Source: Pelagimonas sp.
Lineage (GTDB): Bacteria; Pseudomonadota; Alphaproteobacteria; Rhodobacterales; Rhodobacteraceae
DNA length: 64,000 nt
Assembly: GCA_025210265.1 (NCBI GenBank)
Contig: JAOASD010000006.1
Span: 62,001-126,000, forward strand
Reading direction: 5' to 3'
The notes beneath the pieces are model-generated. The model did no database searches. It was not told where the DNA came from and saw nothing but the letters and a program-made list of their open reading frames with translations. Position 1 is the first letter of the stretch, and the number at the start of each line of letters is the position of its first letter. This document shows positions 17,269 to 27,633 of this stretch, piece after piece. A program made the position numbers and the translations under genes.

Positions 17269-18018
17269 ATGGACCTGACAGGAAAAACCGCACTTATCAC
17301 CGGGGCAAGCCGGGGCATCGGGGCCGAAACCGCCCGTGTGTTCGCCGCAGCAGGGGCCAAGGTCGCGCTGCTGGCGCGCAGTGGCGATGCCATTGCCGAT
17401 CTGGCCGGGGAAATCGGCCCGCAGGCGGTGGCGATCCCCTGCGATATCGCCCGCTACTGGGAGGTCGAACAGGCCGTGGCCAATTGCCTGACCGCCCATG
17501 GCAGTCTGGATATTCTGGTCAACAATGCTGGCGTGATCGAACCGGTGTCCCACATGGCCGAGGCCGATCCTGATGCCTGGGGCGAAGTCATCGACATCAA
17601 CCTCAAAGGTGTGTTCCACGGGATGCGCGCAGCCCTGCCCGTGATGCTGGAACAGGGCGGCGGCACGGTGCTGACCATCGGATCCGGCGCGGCCCATGGC
17701 CCGGTCGAAGCCTGGTCGCATTATTGCAGCTCCAAGGCCGGGGCGCTGATGCTGACCCGCATGGCGCATAAGGAATATGGCGATCAGGGGATCCGCGCGC
17801 TCAGCCTGTCGCCGGGCACCGTGGCCACCCAGATGCAGCGGGACATCAAGGCCAGCGGGATCAACCCGGTCAGCCAGCTGGACTGGTCCGATCACATCCC
17901 GGCGGACTGGCCCGCGCGCACCCTGCTCTGGATGTGTTCGGCCGAGGCTGATAGCTGGTTGGGCGATGAAATTTCCCTGCGCGATGATGCCATTCGCGCC
18001 AAAGCTGGACTGACATGA
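17269..18018 (+). CDS. SDR family oxidoreductase
   Basis: A 249-residue short-chain dehydrogenase with TGASRGIG near residues 11-18, LVNNAGVIEPV near 84, and the catalytic YCSSK (Tyr152, Lys156). The late region differs from typical SDRs: the usual TGxxxxxDGG end is replaced by SWLGDEISLRDDAIRAKAG. The ATG at 17269 follows a GGCCAGG ribosome site. Its stop overlaps the start of the crotonase-fold gene by four bases, so the two act in one operon. Confidence 0.88.
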   Translation: MDLTGKTALITGASRGIGAETARVFAAAGAKVALLARSGDAIADLAGEIGPQAVAIPCDIARYWEVEQAVANCLTAHGSLDILVNNAGVIEPVSHMAEADPDAWGEVIDINLKGVFHGMRAALPVMLEQGGGTVLTIGSGAAHGPVEAWSHYCSSKAGALMLTRMAHKEYGDQGIRALSLSPGTVATQMQRDIKASGINPVSQLDWSDHIPADWPARTLLWMCSAEADSWLGDEISLRDDAIRAKAGLT

Positions 18019-18626
18019 TTGAACTGACGAAACAGGAGGACGGGTTGTGGATCGCGACGATCAACCGCCCGGAAAAGGCCAATTCCCTGACCGCCGAAAT
18101 GCTGGAGCAGCTTAGCGAGATCGCTGAAGCCGCGCAGGAGGCGCGCGTTCTGGTCCTGACCGGCACAGGCAAAGTGTTCAGCGCCGGGGCGGATCTGGAG
18201 GCCGCCAAGGCCGGGCTTGCGACCTCGCCTTTGTGGGAACGTCTGTCGGGGGCGATTGCCCGCCTGCCCGGCCTGTCGATCTGCGCGATGAATGGCACGG
18301 TGGCGGGTGGCGCGATGGGCATGTTTCTGGCCTGCGACATGCGGGTGTCCGTGCCCGGCGCCAAGGTCTTTTATCCGGTGATGAAGCTGGGCTTTCTGCC
18401 CCAGCCCAGCGATCCGCCACGTCTGGCCCGGCTGGTGGGCCCCGCGCGGGCCAAACGGGTTCTGATGGCAGGCGAGAAAATCACCGTCGAAGAGGCCGCA
18501 ACCTGGGGTCTGATCGACCGGATCAGCGATGGCGATGTGCTGGAAGACGCCCGCGCTATGGCCGCTGATGTGCTGAGCGCCACGCCCACCCATGCCGCCG
18601 CGATCAAGCGGATGATCGACGAGTAA
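18015..18626 (+). CDS. crotonase-fold protein (enoyl-CoA hydratase/isomerase family), catalytic Glu residues absent
   Basis: A 203-residue crotonase-superfamily protein, about 50 residues shorter than a typical 255-260 residue enoyl-CoA hydratase; the missing part is the C-terminal trimerisation helices. Oxyanion-hole motifs are present (VFSAGADLEA and TVAGGAMGMFLACDM). By alignment to rat mitochondrial hydratase, the Glu144 position (GGGCEL) is Gly, in AGGAMGMF, and the Glu164 position (PEI) is Val, in YPVMKLG. Hydratase activity is therefore unlikely; another crotonase chemistry is possible. It is coupled to the SDR gene upstream by an ATGA overlap. Confidence 0.85.
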   Translation: MIELTKQEDGLWIATINRPEKANSLTAEMLEQLSEIAEAAQEARVLVLTGTGKVFSAGADLEAAKAGLATSPLWERLSGAIARLPGLSICAMNGTVAGGAMGMFLACDMRVSVPGAKVFYPVMKLGFLPQPSDPPRLARLVGPARAKRVLMAGEKITVEEAATWGLIDRISDGDVLEDARAMAADVLSATPTHAAAIKRMIDE

Positions 18627-18632
18627 GGGAAA

Positions 18633-18690
18633 GGGGGCTCTGCCCCCGTCCCTGCGGGACTCCCCCGGAGGTATTTTTACCAAGAAGAAG
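18633..18690. repeat. dispersed intergenic hairpin element, copy 1
   Basis: The element has GGGGGC-tct-GCCCCC-type pairing, then GTCCC-TGC-GGGAC, then CCCCCGGAGGTATTTTTACC and the tail ACCAAGAAGAAG. It starts seven bases after a gene stop, between convergent genes. A related copy is at 60226-60274. The shared tail and hairpin suggest a mobile or selected intergenic unit common in this bacterial family. Confidence 0.6.
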
Positions 18691-18721
18691 CGCGCAAAGC
18701 CCCAGTATCAGAGGTGCGGTA

Positions 18722-19510
18722 TCAGAGGCGCTGCGCGATGGTTTGGGCGACGGTCGCGGGATGGGTTGCCACCAGCATATGCCCGGCCCCGTCGACCACG
18801 GTTTCGCGCCAATCCGGCAGGCGCGCCTGCAGCCCCGCATGGATCTGGCCCATGATCGGAACGCTGTCCGCGCCGCGTAGAAATGTGACCGGCATGGTCA
18901 GGCGCTCGATCTGGCCGGGGGCCAGCATCCCGTGGCAGTCTTCCCAGAGGCTGGGCAATGTGCCCATGATAAAGGGCATTCGCGCAGCCATATCGCGCTG
19001 AGCTGCTGGCGGGAATTGCGCCCAGGGGATGCCTCCGCCCCAAAGCCGGTTGAACACCCGCGCGGCCAGCATCTTGTCGCCGGTTTCATAGGCTGCGGCA
19101 AATTCTGCCTCGCGGGTTGCGTGGGCCTCAAAACCGGGGCGGCCCCGCGCTGCGGCAAACAGCACCGGTTCGATCAATGTCAGCGACGCGACCTGATCCG
19201 GGGCCTCCTGTGCCAGGCGCAGCGCCAGTGTTCCGCCAAAGCTGTGCCCGACCAGGTGCATTCCCGGTCGCAGCAGTGGACGGACACCGGCCATGGCCTG
19301 ATCATGCACGTCTCCGTCCCCGAAATCCGGGCTGCGCCCATGGCCGGGCAAATCCGGTGCGACCATGTGGATCTGCTGCTCTAGCGCGCAGGCGACGGGC
19401 TGCCACATGCGGGAACTGCCCAACCCGCAATGCAGCGCCAGGACCGGAGATGGCCCGGCCCCGAACTGCCGCACATGCAGGTCAGACGGCGGGCAGGCGC
19501 ATTCTGTCAC
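18722..19510 (-). CDS. alpha/beta hydrolase
   Basis: A 262-residue alpha/beta-hydrolase fold protein without a signal peptide. The oxyanion region is LALHCGLGSSRMW, the nucleophile Ser90 sits in LVGHSFGGTLALR, an acid is likely in FLRGADSVPIMG, and the catalytic His in VDGAGHMLVATHP near the C-terminus. Substrate is not evident. Its start overlaps the stop of the upstream isomerase gene by four bases, so the two are co-translated. Confidence 0.87.
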   Translation of the reverse strand: MTECACPPSDLHVRQFGAGPSPVLALHCGLGSSRMWQPVACALEQQIHMVAPDLPGHGRSPDFGDGDVHDQAMAGVRPLLRPGMHLVGHSFGGTLALRLAQEAPDQVASLTLIEPVLFAAARGRPGFEAHATREAEFAAAYETGDKMLAARVFNRLWGGGIPWAQFPPAAQRDMAARMPFIMGTLPSLWEDCHGMLAPGQIERLTMPVTFLRGADSVPIMGQIHAGLQARLPDWRETVVDGAGHMLVATHPATVAQTIAQRL

Positions 19511-20106
19511 AGCTCACCTTTCAGATGGGCGCGCAGATCATCCAGCCGGTCCTGTCCCCAGAACAGCTGTCCGCTATCGGTGATATAGGTGGGCGCGCCA
19601 AAGGCCCCGCGCTCGACCGCTTCGTCCAGGTTGCGGGCATAGGTTTCGGCCCCCACCAGCAGGCCGCTATCCACGAGGTTGGGGTCAAACCCGGCCCCTT
19701 CGAGGCAGGCGCGGATCACTGCGTCATCGGCAATATCCTTTTCCTCAGCCCAGCAAGCGGACGAAATGCTGGACACCAGTTTCCCCAGATCGCCGCCCCC
19801 CGTTTTTTGCGCTGCGATGATCGCGTAAGAGGCCGGCGCGCCATTGGTCGGCCAATGCGCGGGCTTTAGATTAAACGGCATCCCCGCCTTTTTCGCCTGT
19901 CGCGGCAGTTCCTGTGCCCGCCAGGCCATCCGGTTTGGGTGCCGCTGCGCCGGGGGTGTCCCACCGGTGCGTTCAAACAAAGCGATAATATCCAGAGGCT
20001 TATAGCTGATCGTGGTGCCGGTTTCCGCCGCGATCTGTTCCAGCCGCTGCCCGGCCAGATACACGTATGGGGAGAGGGTTGCAAAAAAGTAGTCGATATG
20101 TGCCAT
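19507..20106 (-). CDS. 2-hydroxychromene-2-carboxylate isomerase family protein (DsbA-like fold)
   Basis: A 199-residue thioredoxin-fold protein of the DsbA/HCCA-isomerase type. The N-terminus [19 protein letters not shown] contains the Ser that replaces the redox cysteine and activates glutathione, and the C-terminus [21 protein letters not shown] holds the conserved cis-Pro loop. Such enzymes isomerise ring-fission intermediates in naphthalene-type catabolism, but most genome copies have unknown substrates. The start at 20106 (MAHIDYFF) is preferred over 20151. Coupled to the alpha/beta hydrolase gene. Confidence 0.87.
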   Translation of the reverse strand: MAHIDYFFATLSPYVYLAGQRLEQIAAETGTTISYKPLDIIALFERTGGTPPAQRHPNRMAWRAQELPRQAKKAGMPFNLKPAHWPTNGAPASYAIIAAQKTGGGDLGKLVSSISSACWAEEKDIADDAVIRACLEGAGFDPNLVDSGLLVGAETYARNLDEAVERGAFGAPTYITDSGQLFWGQDRLDDLRAHLKGEL

Positions 20107-20203
20107 GCGTTCACCTTTCGCGCGTGATGCTGGCAGGAAACGTAGGGCCATGATAAGCGATGCGCAACTTCACGAATCCGTCACAAACCCCGGAGCCGCT
20201 GCC

Positions 20204-21214
20204 ATGCCCACCGTGATCGAGCCCAAGCTGATTGCAGGCAATTCCAACAGTCCCCTTGCCGAAGCCGTCGCCAAGCGCATGTCGCTGTATCGCGGCATGA
20301 GTGTCGATCTGGTCGATGCCCGTGTCGAGCGTTTCAACGACGGCGAAATCTTTGTCGAAGTGTTCGAAAATGTGCGCGGCGAAGACATGTTCATCATGCA
20401 GAGCACGTCGAACCCCGCCAATGACAACCTGATGGAACTGCTGATTATGGCCGACGCGCTGCGCCGCAGTTCGGCCGCGCGGATCACCGCCGTGATGCCC
20501 TATTTCGGCTATGCCCGTCAGGACCGCCGCACCAAGGCCCGCACACCGATCAGCGCCAAACTGGTCGCCAACATGCTGACCGAGGCCGGGATCGAACGGG
20601 TTCTGACCATGGATCTGCACGCGGCTCAGATCCAGGGCTTCTTTGATATTCCTGTGGACAACCTCTATGCCAGCCCGATCTTTGCGCTGGACATCATGAA
20701 GCAGTTCCAGGGCGGCCTGGAAGACGTGATGGTCGTGTCCCCCGATGTGGGTGGCGTGGGCCGTGCCCGCGAATTGGCCAAGCGCATCAATGCTCCGCTG
20801 TCGATCGTGGACAAACGCCGCGAAAAACCCGGTGAAGTCGCCGAGATGACCGTGATCGGCAATGTCGAAGGCAAGAAATGCATCATCGTTGACGATATGT
20901 GCGACACCGCCGGCACGCTGTGCAAAGCCGCCGAAGTGATCCTGGAACATGGCGCGACCGAGGTCCACGCCTATATTTCCCACGGTGTCATGTCCGGCCC
21001 AGCGGTTGAGCGCGTCACCAAATCTGTGCTGAAAACACTGGTGCTGACCGATTCGATCCAGCCCACCGACGCGGTCAAAAACGCGCCCAATATCCGCATT
21101 CTGCCCACCGCACCGCTGTTTGCGCAGTCGATCCTGAACATCTGGAACGGCCATTCTGTGTCGTCCCTGTTCGAAGACGACGTTCTGGGCCCGATCTACG
21201 AGGGCATCCTGTAA
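20204..21214 (+). CDS. prs: ribose-phosphate pyrophosphokinase (PRPP synthetase)
   Basis: A 336-residue class I PRPP synthetase that makes phosphoribosyl pyrophosphate from ribose 5-phosphate and ATP. Motifs seen: [36 protein letters not shown] with the catalytic-flap residues, [13 protein letters not shown], and the PRPP loop [17 protein letters not shown] near residues 225-241. It is about 20 residues longer than E. coli Prs, mostly by an N-terminal extension ([18 protein letters not shown]). A GGAG ribosome site precedes ATG 20204. A terminator follows at 21243-21276. Confidence 0.97.
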   Translation: MPTVIEPKLIAGNSNSPLAEAVAKRMSLYRGMSVDLVDARVERFNDGEIFVEVFENVRGEDMFIMQSTSNPANDNLMELLIMADALRRSSAARITAVMPYFGYARQDRRTKARTPISAKLVANMLTEAGIERVLTMDLHAAQIQGFFDIPVDNLYASPIFALDIMKQFQGGLEDVMVVSPDVGGVGRARELAKRINAPLSIVDKRREKPGEVAEMTVIGNVEGKKCIIVDDMCDTAGTLCKAAEVILEHGATEVHAYISHGVMSGPAVERVTKSVLKTLVLTDSIQPTDAVKNAPNIRILPTAPLFAQSILNIWNGHSVSSLFEDDVLGPIYEGIL

Positions 21215-21242
21215 CGCCCCTGATATAGCTTATGCTGTTCAG

Positions 21243-21276
21243 AAAGGTCCGGGGCGGGGATGCCTCGGGCCTTTTT
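21243..21276. terminator. terminator between prs and the kinase gene
   Basis: AAAGGTCCGGGGC pairs with GCCTCGGGCCTTTTT with minor G-U wobble. The T run ends the prs transcript, and the flanking A residues may let it act on the convergent minus-strand gene whose stop is at 21276. Confidence 0.8.
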
Positions 21277-21809
21277 CATTGGCTGAAACTGGAATTGCGC
21301 CGCCCAGAGCGCCAGGCCCCGCGCACCAACGCCACATTCTGCGCCACCGGGTTGGCCCCGTTCAATTCCAGATCATAGCGCAGCCCCTGATGGATACCCC
21401 CCTGATCCCTGCGGCCAGACCCAATCTGGCGATCCCCACGCACCTTTTCACGCGTATCAAGCAACGCCAGATCGCAGTGAATGCCAACAAATAGCACGTC
21501 ATGCGGCGACAGCAGCCCGCGCAGCGTGTCCAGCCAGCCGGGCGTGTCCAAAATATGTTCGATGATCAGATCATTGCCCGCACCGACAACCGCGGCCAGC
21601 GTGGCATGAAACCCCTGAAAATAGCGCGTACGATGCGCTGACCACGCCAGGTCGCTCGTCTGAAAACGATCCATCGGCCAGGCGCCGGAATCGCGGAAAT
21701 GATCAATCGACAGATGCCAGAAGGGGCGCGGCAGCTCGGCCTGCACAGCCCGCGCCAGCGTGGATTTTCCACTGCTTGAGGCCCCGTGCAGAAAAATCAC
21801 GCTGGCCAT
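21276..21809 (-). CDS. chloramphenicol-phosphotransferase-like P-loop kinase
   Basis: A 177-residue kinase with the P-loop GASSSGKSTLA at residues 9-19, then LSIDHFRDSG holding the Asp that corresponds to catalytic Asp37 of Streptomyces chloramphenicol 3-O-phosphotransferase. The CPT-like late region VGIHCDLALLDTREKVRGDR and IHQGLRYDLELN follows. The family can phosphorylate an antibiotic hydroxyl, but relatives in non-producers have unknown substrates. It lies three bases after the stop of the lectin-domain gene on the same strand. Confidence 0.82.
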   Translation of the reverse strand: MASVIFLHGASSSGKSTLARAVQAELPRPFWHLSIDHFRDSGAWPMDRFQTSDLAWSAHRTRYFQGFHATLAAVVGAGNDLIIEHILDTPGWLDTLRGLLSPHDVLFVGIHCDLALLDTREKVRGDRQIGSGRRDQGGIHQGLRYDLELNGANPVAQNVALVRGAWRSGRRNSSFSQ

Positions 21810-21812
21810 GTT

Positions 21813-22163
21813 TCAGTACAGATCCCAATCATCCTCGGACCGGACCTCGCCAATCGCCATCCAGCTCATGCGGACACGGGCGACACGGGTGTCTGACCAG
21901 GTGCGAAACACCAGCTCAAACCCGGTTTCACTGACTTTATCCGCGACGACTTCGGCGCGCACATTCGCGCCTTGATCCATGTCCCACAGTGACAACGAGA
22001 CCTGCACAGACGGCACCGAGCGGAAGCTCTCGGCAAAACTCACTGTCTTGCGGCGCTCGCGCGACCCGTGGCCTGTCCACATCTCGCCACCCGCTGCAAA
22101 ATCCGAGAACACTTCCTCGTTGCCCTGATCGACCCCAATCATGGATCCCACATATTTGCGCAT
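21813..22163 (-). CDS. H-type lectin domain protein
   Basis: A 116-residue protein made almost entirely of one H-type lectin domain. Typical features are GEMWTGHGSRERRKTVSFAE, VPSVQVSLSLWDMDQGANV and GFELVFRTWSDTRVARV, then MSWMAIGEV. Such domains bind N-acetylgalactosamine-like sugars in discoidins and snail agglutinin; bacterial single-domain forms are little studied. No signal peptide is visible from the start at 22163, so it would be cytosolic unless exported otherwise. An in-frame start at 22253 exists but its added residues look non-coding. Paired with the kinase gene. Confidence 0.83.
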   Translation of the reverse strand: MRKYVGSMIGVDQGNEEVFSDFAAGGEMWTGHGSRERRKTVSFAESFRSVPSVQVSLSLWDMDQGANVRAEVVADKVSETGFELVFRTWSDTRVARVRMSWMAIGEVRSEDDWDLY

Positions 22164-22266
22164 CGCGGCCTCTTTCACTGTTCTGACCTGCATATTCGCT
22201 GAAAGCGGCAGAAATGGGAACCTGCCGGACTGTCGGGCGGTCGCGGAGGCCAAACCGCAAACATAG

Positions 22267-22300
22267 AAAAACCCCGCATGGCCACACCATACGGGGTTTT
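22267..22300. terminator. terminator after atpC
   Basis: AAAACCCCG and CGGGGTTTT form a nine-pair stem around a loop that itself has CATGG/CCATA-like pairing. The symmetric A and T runs let it close the atpHAGDC transcript on the minus strand. Confidence 0.85.
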
Positions 22301-22324
22301 CAATTTTCAGATCTTTGTGCCCGC

Positions 22325-22738
22325 TTACGCGTTGGACGGGTTCAGACCCAGCTGCGACGCCACGGCGGCCAGCTCGGTTGCGCGTTTGGCCAGATCGTCC
22401 AGCATTTCGGCATCCGCATTGTCGCGCATGTTCACAGCTTCGGTCATCAGTTCGTCAAAGATCGCCTGAGTGAACTCAGACACCGGAACCGCACGCTCTG
22501 CCAGCACCGAAGTGCCTTCGGCGTTGATTTCAGCGAACCCACCGGTCACGACAAAATCCTGATTGCCCGCAGCGGTGTGCACCGACAGGGTACCGGGACG
22601 CAGCGTTGTGATGGTCGCCGCATGGTTGGGCATGGCGGTCATGTCGCCATCCGCACCGGGGATCTGAACCGCCGTTGCCTCGGCCGAAAGCAGCTTGCGC
22701 TCCGGCGAGACCAGTTCAAATTGCATTGTCTCTGCCAT
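22325..22738 (-). CDS. atpC: F1F0 ATP synthase subunit epsilon
   Basis: A 137-residue protein with the epsilon beta-sandwich sequence MQFELVSPERKLLSAEATAV, PGADGDMTAMPNHAATITTL and VTGGFAEINAEGTSVLAERA, then a short helical C-terminus. Epsilon is in the central stalk and restrains ATP hydrolysis. It is the last gene of the atp operon, 55 bases after atpD, and is followed by a terminator. Confidence 0.95.
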   Translation of the reverse strand: MAETMQFELVSPERKLLSAEATAVQIPGADGDMTAMPNHAATITTLRPGTLSVHTAAGNQDFVVTGGFAEINAEGTSVLAERAVPVSEFTQAIFDELMTEAVNMRDNADAEMLDDLAKRATELAAVASQLGLNPSNA

Positions 22739-22793
22739 GTTGTCTTCCTTTCAGGCCGGGGGCGCGGCAGGCGCCCCCAAGCGTGGTGGATGA

Positions 22794-24233
<1,440 letters not shown>

Positions 24234-25109
24234 TTAGAGCGCCTCGGCGCCCGAGATAATTTCGATCAGTTCGTTCGTGATGACGGCCTGGCGCGAGCGG
24301 TTATATTCGATCGTCAGCTTGTCGATCATTTCACCCGCGTTGCGCGTTGCGTTATCCATGGCCGACATCCGGGCGCCCTGTTCCGAGGCACCGTTTTCCA
24401 GCAGGGCCGAAAAGATCTGCGTTGCCACGCCACGCGGCAGCAGGTCGGCCAGGATCGCTTCTTCGTCGGGCTCATAATCATAGAGCGTCGACGCGCTATC
24501 CTCTTCCCCGCCTTCAAAGGCTGCGGGAATGATCTGCAGAGCGGTCGGGTCCTGGCTGATGACCGAGTTGAACTTGGCAAAGAAAATCGTCGCCACGTCG
24601 AACTCGCCTGCATCAAAACGACCAAGAACATCGCGGGCGATATCCTGGGCGTTGCCATAACCGATGCGCTTGACCTCGCTCAGATCCACGTGACCGATCA
24701 TCAGATCTTCGTAGTCACGCTTCAGCTGTTCGCGGCCTTTTTTGCCGACGGTCAGAACCTTGACCGTCTTGCCGGCAGCGCGCAGCGCCTCGATCTTGGA
24801 CTTGGCCAGCTTTACGATGTTGGTGTTGAACCCACCGCAAAGCCCGCGTTCGGATGTCATCACGACGAGCAGATGCACGTCGTCGGAGCCCGTCCCGGAC
24901 AGAAGCCGGGGCGCGCTGGTGCTGTCACCGACCGATGCGGCCAACGACGCCATCACACCATTGAAACGCTCGGCATAGGGGCGCGAGGCTTCGGCCGCTT
25001 CCTGTGCCCGCCGCAGTTTTGCGGCGGCCACCATCTGCATGGCCTTGGTGATCTTGCGGGTCGATTTGACCGACTCGATCCTGTTTTTAAGGTCTTTCAA
25101 GCTGGGCAT
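24234..25109 (-). CDS. atpG: F1F0 ATP synthase subunit gamma
   Basis: A 291-residue rotor-shaft subunit. The N-terminal helix [20 protein letters not shown] and [20 protein letters not shown], the central [17 protein letters not shown], and the C-terminal helix [20 protein letters not shown] with [20 protein letters not shown] are all family-typical. The coiled N- and C-terminal helices turn inside the alpha3-beta3 head. It sits 12 bases after atpA and 15 before atpD. Confidence 0.97.
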   Translation of the reverse strand: MPSLKDLKNRIESVKSTRKITKAMQMVAAAKLRRAQEAAEASRPYAERFNGVMASLAASVGDSTSAPRLLSGTGSDDVHLLVVMTSERGLCGGFNTNIVKLAKSKIEALRAAGKTVKVLTVGKKGREQLKRDYEDLMIGHVDLSEVKRIGYGNAQDIARDVLGRFDAGEFDVATIFFAKFNSVISQDPTALQIIPAAFEGGEEDSASTLYDYEPDEEAILADLLPRGVATQIFSALLENGASEQGARMSAMDNATRNAGEMIDKLTIEYNRSRQAVITNELIEIISGAEAL

Positions 25110-25121
25110 CAGTCGATCCCC

Positions 25122-26660
25122 TTACGAGAAGTCTGCGGCGAAACCGTCCAGAGCAGCTTTGACTTTGTCAGCCAGTTCGCCCTTAACCTTACGGTCATTG
25201 TTGGTGATGTCGTCCAGCAGGTCCGCGTGCTTGCCGCGCAGATGCGCCAGCAGGCCTGCTTCGTAGCGACCCACGTCTTTCACATCGACATTGTCGAGGA
25301 AGCCGTTGGTGCCCGCAAAGATCATGCAGACGATTTCCGCGTTGGTCAGCGGCGAGTACTGGGGCTGCTTCATCAGCTCGGTCAGACGCGCGCCACGGGC
25401 CAGCAGCTGCTGGGTTGCGGCGTCGAGGTCAGAACCAAACTGAGCAAAGGCCGCCATTTCGCGGTACTGAGCCAGCGACAGCTTAACCGGACCGGCAACC
25501 GAGGACATCGCCTTGGTCTGGGCCGAGGAGCCAACACGCGACACCGACAGACCGGTGTTCACGGCGGGGCGGATGCCCTGGTAGAACAGTTCGGTTTCCA
25601 GGAAGATCTGGCCGTCGGTGATCGAGATCACGTTGGTCGGAATAAAGGCCGAAACGTCGCCACCCTGGGTTTCGATCACCGGCAGAGCGGTCAGCGAGCC
25701 AGCGCCGTTGTCTTCGTTCAGCTTTGCCGAACGCTCCAGCAGGCGCGAGTGGAGGTAGAAAACGTCACCCGGATAGGCTTCGCGGCCCGGCGGGCGGCGC
25801 AGCAGCAGGGACATCTGACGATAAGCAACAGCCTGCTTGGACAGGTCATCATAGATGATCAGAGCGTGGCGGCCATTGTCACGGAAATATTCCGCCATTG
25901 CGGTCGCGGCGTAGGGTGCCAGGAACTGCATCGGCGCCGGGTCGGACGCGGTTGCGGCCACAACGATCGAGTATTCGATCGCGCCGGTTTCTTCCAGCTT
26001 TTTCACCAGCTGAGCAACGGTCGAACGCTTCTGGCCGACAGCAACATAGATGCAGTACAGCTTCTTGCTTTCGTCGTCGCCAGCGGCTTCGTTGTAGGAT
26101 TTCTGGTTCAGGATCGCGTCCAGAGCAACGGCGGTCTTGCCGGTCTGACGGTCACCAATGATCAGCTCGCGCTGGCCACGGCCGATCGGGATCATCGAGT
26201 CAACGGCTTTGAGGCCGGTTGCCATGGGCTCGTGTACCGATTTACGCGGCATGATGCCCGGCGCTTTCACGTCTGCGACGCGGCGCTCGGATGCTTCGAT
26301 CGGGCCTTTGCCGTCAACCGGGTTGCCCAGGCCGTCCACAACACGACCCAGCAGGGCGTCGCCAGCGGGCACGTCCACGATGGACTTGGTGCGCTTGACG
26401 GTGTCGCCTTCTTTAATGTCGCGGTCGGAGCCAAAGATAACCACACCGACATTGTCGTTTTCCAGGTTCAGGGCCATGCCCATGATGCCACCCGGGAACT
26501 CGACCATTTCACCCGCCTGGATGTTGTCGAGGCCGTGCACACGAGCAATACCGTCACCAACGGAGAGCACGCGGCCCACCTCGGCGACTTCGGCGTCTTG
26601 ACCGAAGTTCTTGATCTGGTCCTTCAGGATCGCAGAAATCTCTGCTGCTTGGATACCCAT
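25122..26660 (-). CDS. atpA: F1F0 ATP synthase subunit alpha
   Basis: A 512-residue subunit starting [20 protein letters not shown]. The nucleotide loop [19 protein letters not shown] is near residues 169-187, and the signature [17 protein letters not shown] is present. Alpha binds non-catalytic nucleotides and supports the catalytic beta subunits. An AAAGAGG ribosome site eight bases before the ATG lies inside the end of atpH; the atpH stop is directly adjacent. Confidence 0.98.
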   Translation of the reverse strand: MGIQAAEISAILKDQIKNFGQDAEVAEVGRVLSVGDGIARVHGLDNIQAGEMVEFPGGIMGMALNLENDNVGVVIFGSDRDIKEGDTVKRTKSIVDVPAGDALLGRVVDGLGNPVDGKGPIEASERRVADVKAPGIMPRKSVHEPMATGLKAVDSMIPIGRGQRELIIGDRQTGKTAVALDAILNQKSYNEAAGDDESKKLYCIYVAVGQKRSTVAQLVKKLEETGAIEYSIVVAATASDPAPMQFLAPYAATAMAEYFRDNGRHALIIYDDLSKQAVAYRQMSLLLRRPPGREAYPGDVFYLHSRLLERSAKLNEDNGAGSLTALPVIETQGGDVSAFIPTNVISITDGQIFLETELFYQGIRPAVNTGLSVSRVGSSAQTKAMSSVAGPVKLSLAQYREMAAFAQFGSDLDAATQQLLARGARLTELMKQPQYSPLTNAEIVCMIFAGTNGFLDNVDVKDVGRYEAGLLAHLRGKHADLLDDITNNDRKVKGELADKVKAALDGFAADFS

Positions 26661-27221
26661 TTATCCGACCTCTTTCATTGCATTCTGGAGGGAGTTGAGC
26701 TTGGACGCGACCGACGTGTCGATCATCATCGAGCCCACCTTGACGACAAGACCGCCAATGAGGCTTTCATCGACGGTCGCATTGATTTTGACATCGCGGC
26801 CGACATTGGCCTTGAGTGTCTCGGCAAGTTTTGTGGCCTGAGCCGCGCTGAGCGCAGTCGCAGACACGACCTCGGCGGTCACTTCGCCTTTTTCGTCGGC
26901 GATCTTGTCGCGCAGACGGGCGATAAGCTGAGGCACAGCGAACAGGCGTCGCTTCTGTGCCATCAGGCCCAGAACATTGGTCATCGACGCTTCCAGTCCC
27001 ATTTTCTGGGCGATGGCGGTGATGGCCGCGCCCTGGGCGTCGCGCGAATAGACCGGCGACTGCAGCAGATCGCGCAGTTCGGCGCTGCCTTCCAGCGCCG
27101 CGGTCAGATCATCAAGATTGGCTTCGAGCTTGGACAGGCCATTGGCCTCTTTCACAAGTTCAAAGACGGCGGCAGCATAGCGCTCGGCAATGCCGGAGGA
27201 AATCGATGCTGATTCAGACAC
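26661..27221 (-). CDS. atpH: F1F0 ATP synthase subunit delta
   Basis: A 186-residue peripheral-stalk subunit. Visible features are [36 protein letters not shown] and the C-terminal [20 protein letters not shown] motif. The GTG at 27221 is chosen because GGAAGG lies six bases upstream; the GTG two codons earlier (27227) directly abuts that ribosome site and is unlikely. It is the first gene of atpHAGDC; the F0 genes must lie elsewhere, as is usual in Alphaproteobacteria. Confidence 0.95.
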   Translation of the reverse strand: MSESASISSGIAERYAAAVFELVKEANGLSKLEANLDDLTAALEGSAELRDLLQSPVYSRDAQGAAITAIAQKMGLEASMTNVLGLMAQKRRLFAVPQLIARLRDKIADEKGEVTAEVVSATALSAAQATKLAETLKANVGRDVKINATVDESLIGGLVVKVGSMMIDTSVASKLNSLQNAMKEVG

Positions 27222-27287
27222 GTCCACCCTTCCGATATGGGCCCCAGTGACGCACCGGTTGCCGGGGCGGCCGAGGGCTTGGTCGCA

Positions 27288-27305
27288 CCTTGAGTTGGTT
27301 CAAGG
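27288..27305. promoter_or_regulatory. palindrome in the atp operon leader
   Basis: CCTTGA and TCAAGG are perfect six-base arms separated by six bases, about 67 bases before the atpH start on the minus strand. It could be an operator or a small RNA hairpin in the leader; nothing else supports either choice. Confidence 0.35.
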
Positions 27306-27574
27306 CAAATTGATCGCGGCGGATGTAACAGAGCAGACCCCACGTCGCAACATGTGACCCCTTCTCGCATCAGGACACTTTATTAATACATTTCAATCAC
27401 TTAACCAAAGTGCGACCATTGGCGCGTGAAAATGGGTGCAAAAAACTTGGGTTTTGTTGCGCTAACGGTCGCGCTACGGTCGCTTCCTTGGCCACGCGGT
27501 ACTTTTTTGCCACAGGTGCAAGGGCCAATTTCAAGGGCACGATTCTACGTGATTCACCGCGCGACATCAGGCGG

Positions 27575-27596
27575 CCCGCCCCCGTGGGAGGGCGGG
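27575..27596. repeat. GC-rich hairpin between the methyltransferase gene and atp region
   Basis: CCCGCCC pairs with GGGCGGG, extended by inner C-G pairs around GTG. No T run follows on either strand, so it is at best a weak or Rho-assisted terminator for the minus-strand methyltransferase gene ending at 27634. Confidence 0.4.
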
Positions 27597-27633
27597 TGGG
27601 GCGTCTTTGTCGCAGGCAAATAGCGACCCGCAC

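Larger units (their letters stand above)
27222..27633. other. 412-base intergenic region upstream of the atp operon
   Basis: No convincing gene is visible; short open frames on both strands lack family features and ribosome sites. The part near the operon holds the palindrome CCTTGA-gttggt-TCAAGG (27288-27305) and an AT-rich stretch around 27375-27405 that could carry the minus-strand promoter (TTGAAATGTATTAATAAAG on that strand). Further on are a near tandem repeat (GCGCTAACGGTC then GCGCTACGGTC, 27459-27481) and a GC hairpin (CCCGCCC 27575-27581 with GGGCGGG 27590-27596). Confidence 0.6.

Noticed and set aside
27397-27633. Small open frames between the atp operon and the methyltransferase gene
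   Set aside because: Frames on both strands lack ribosome sites, show no protein-like pattern and cross the GC hairpin and the near tandem repeat.
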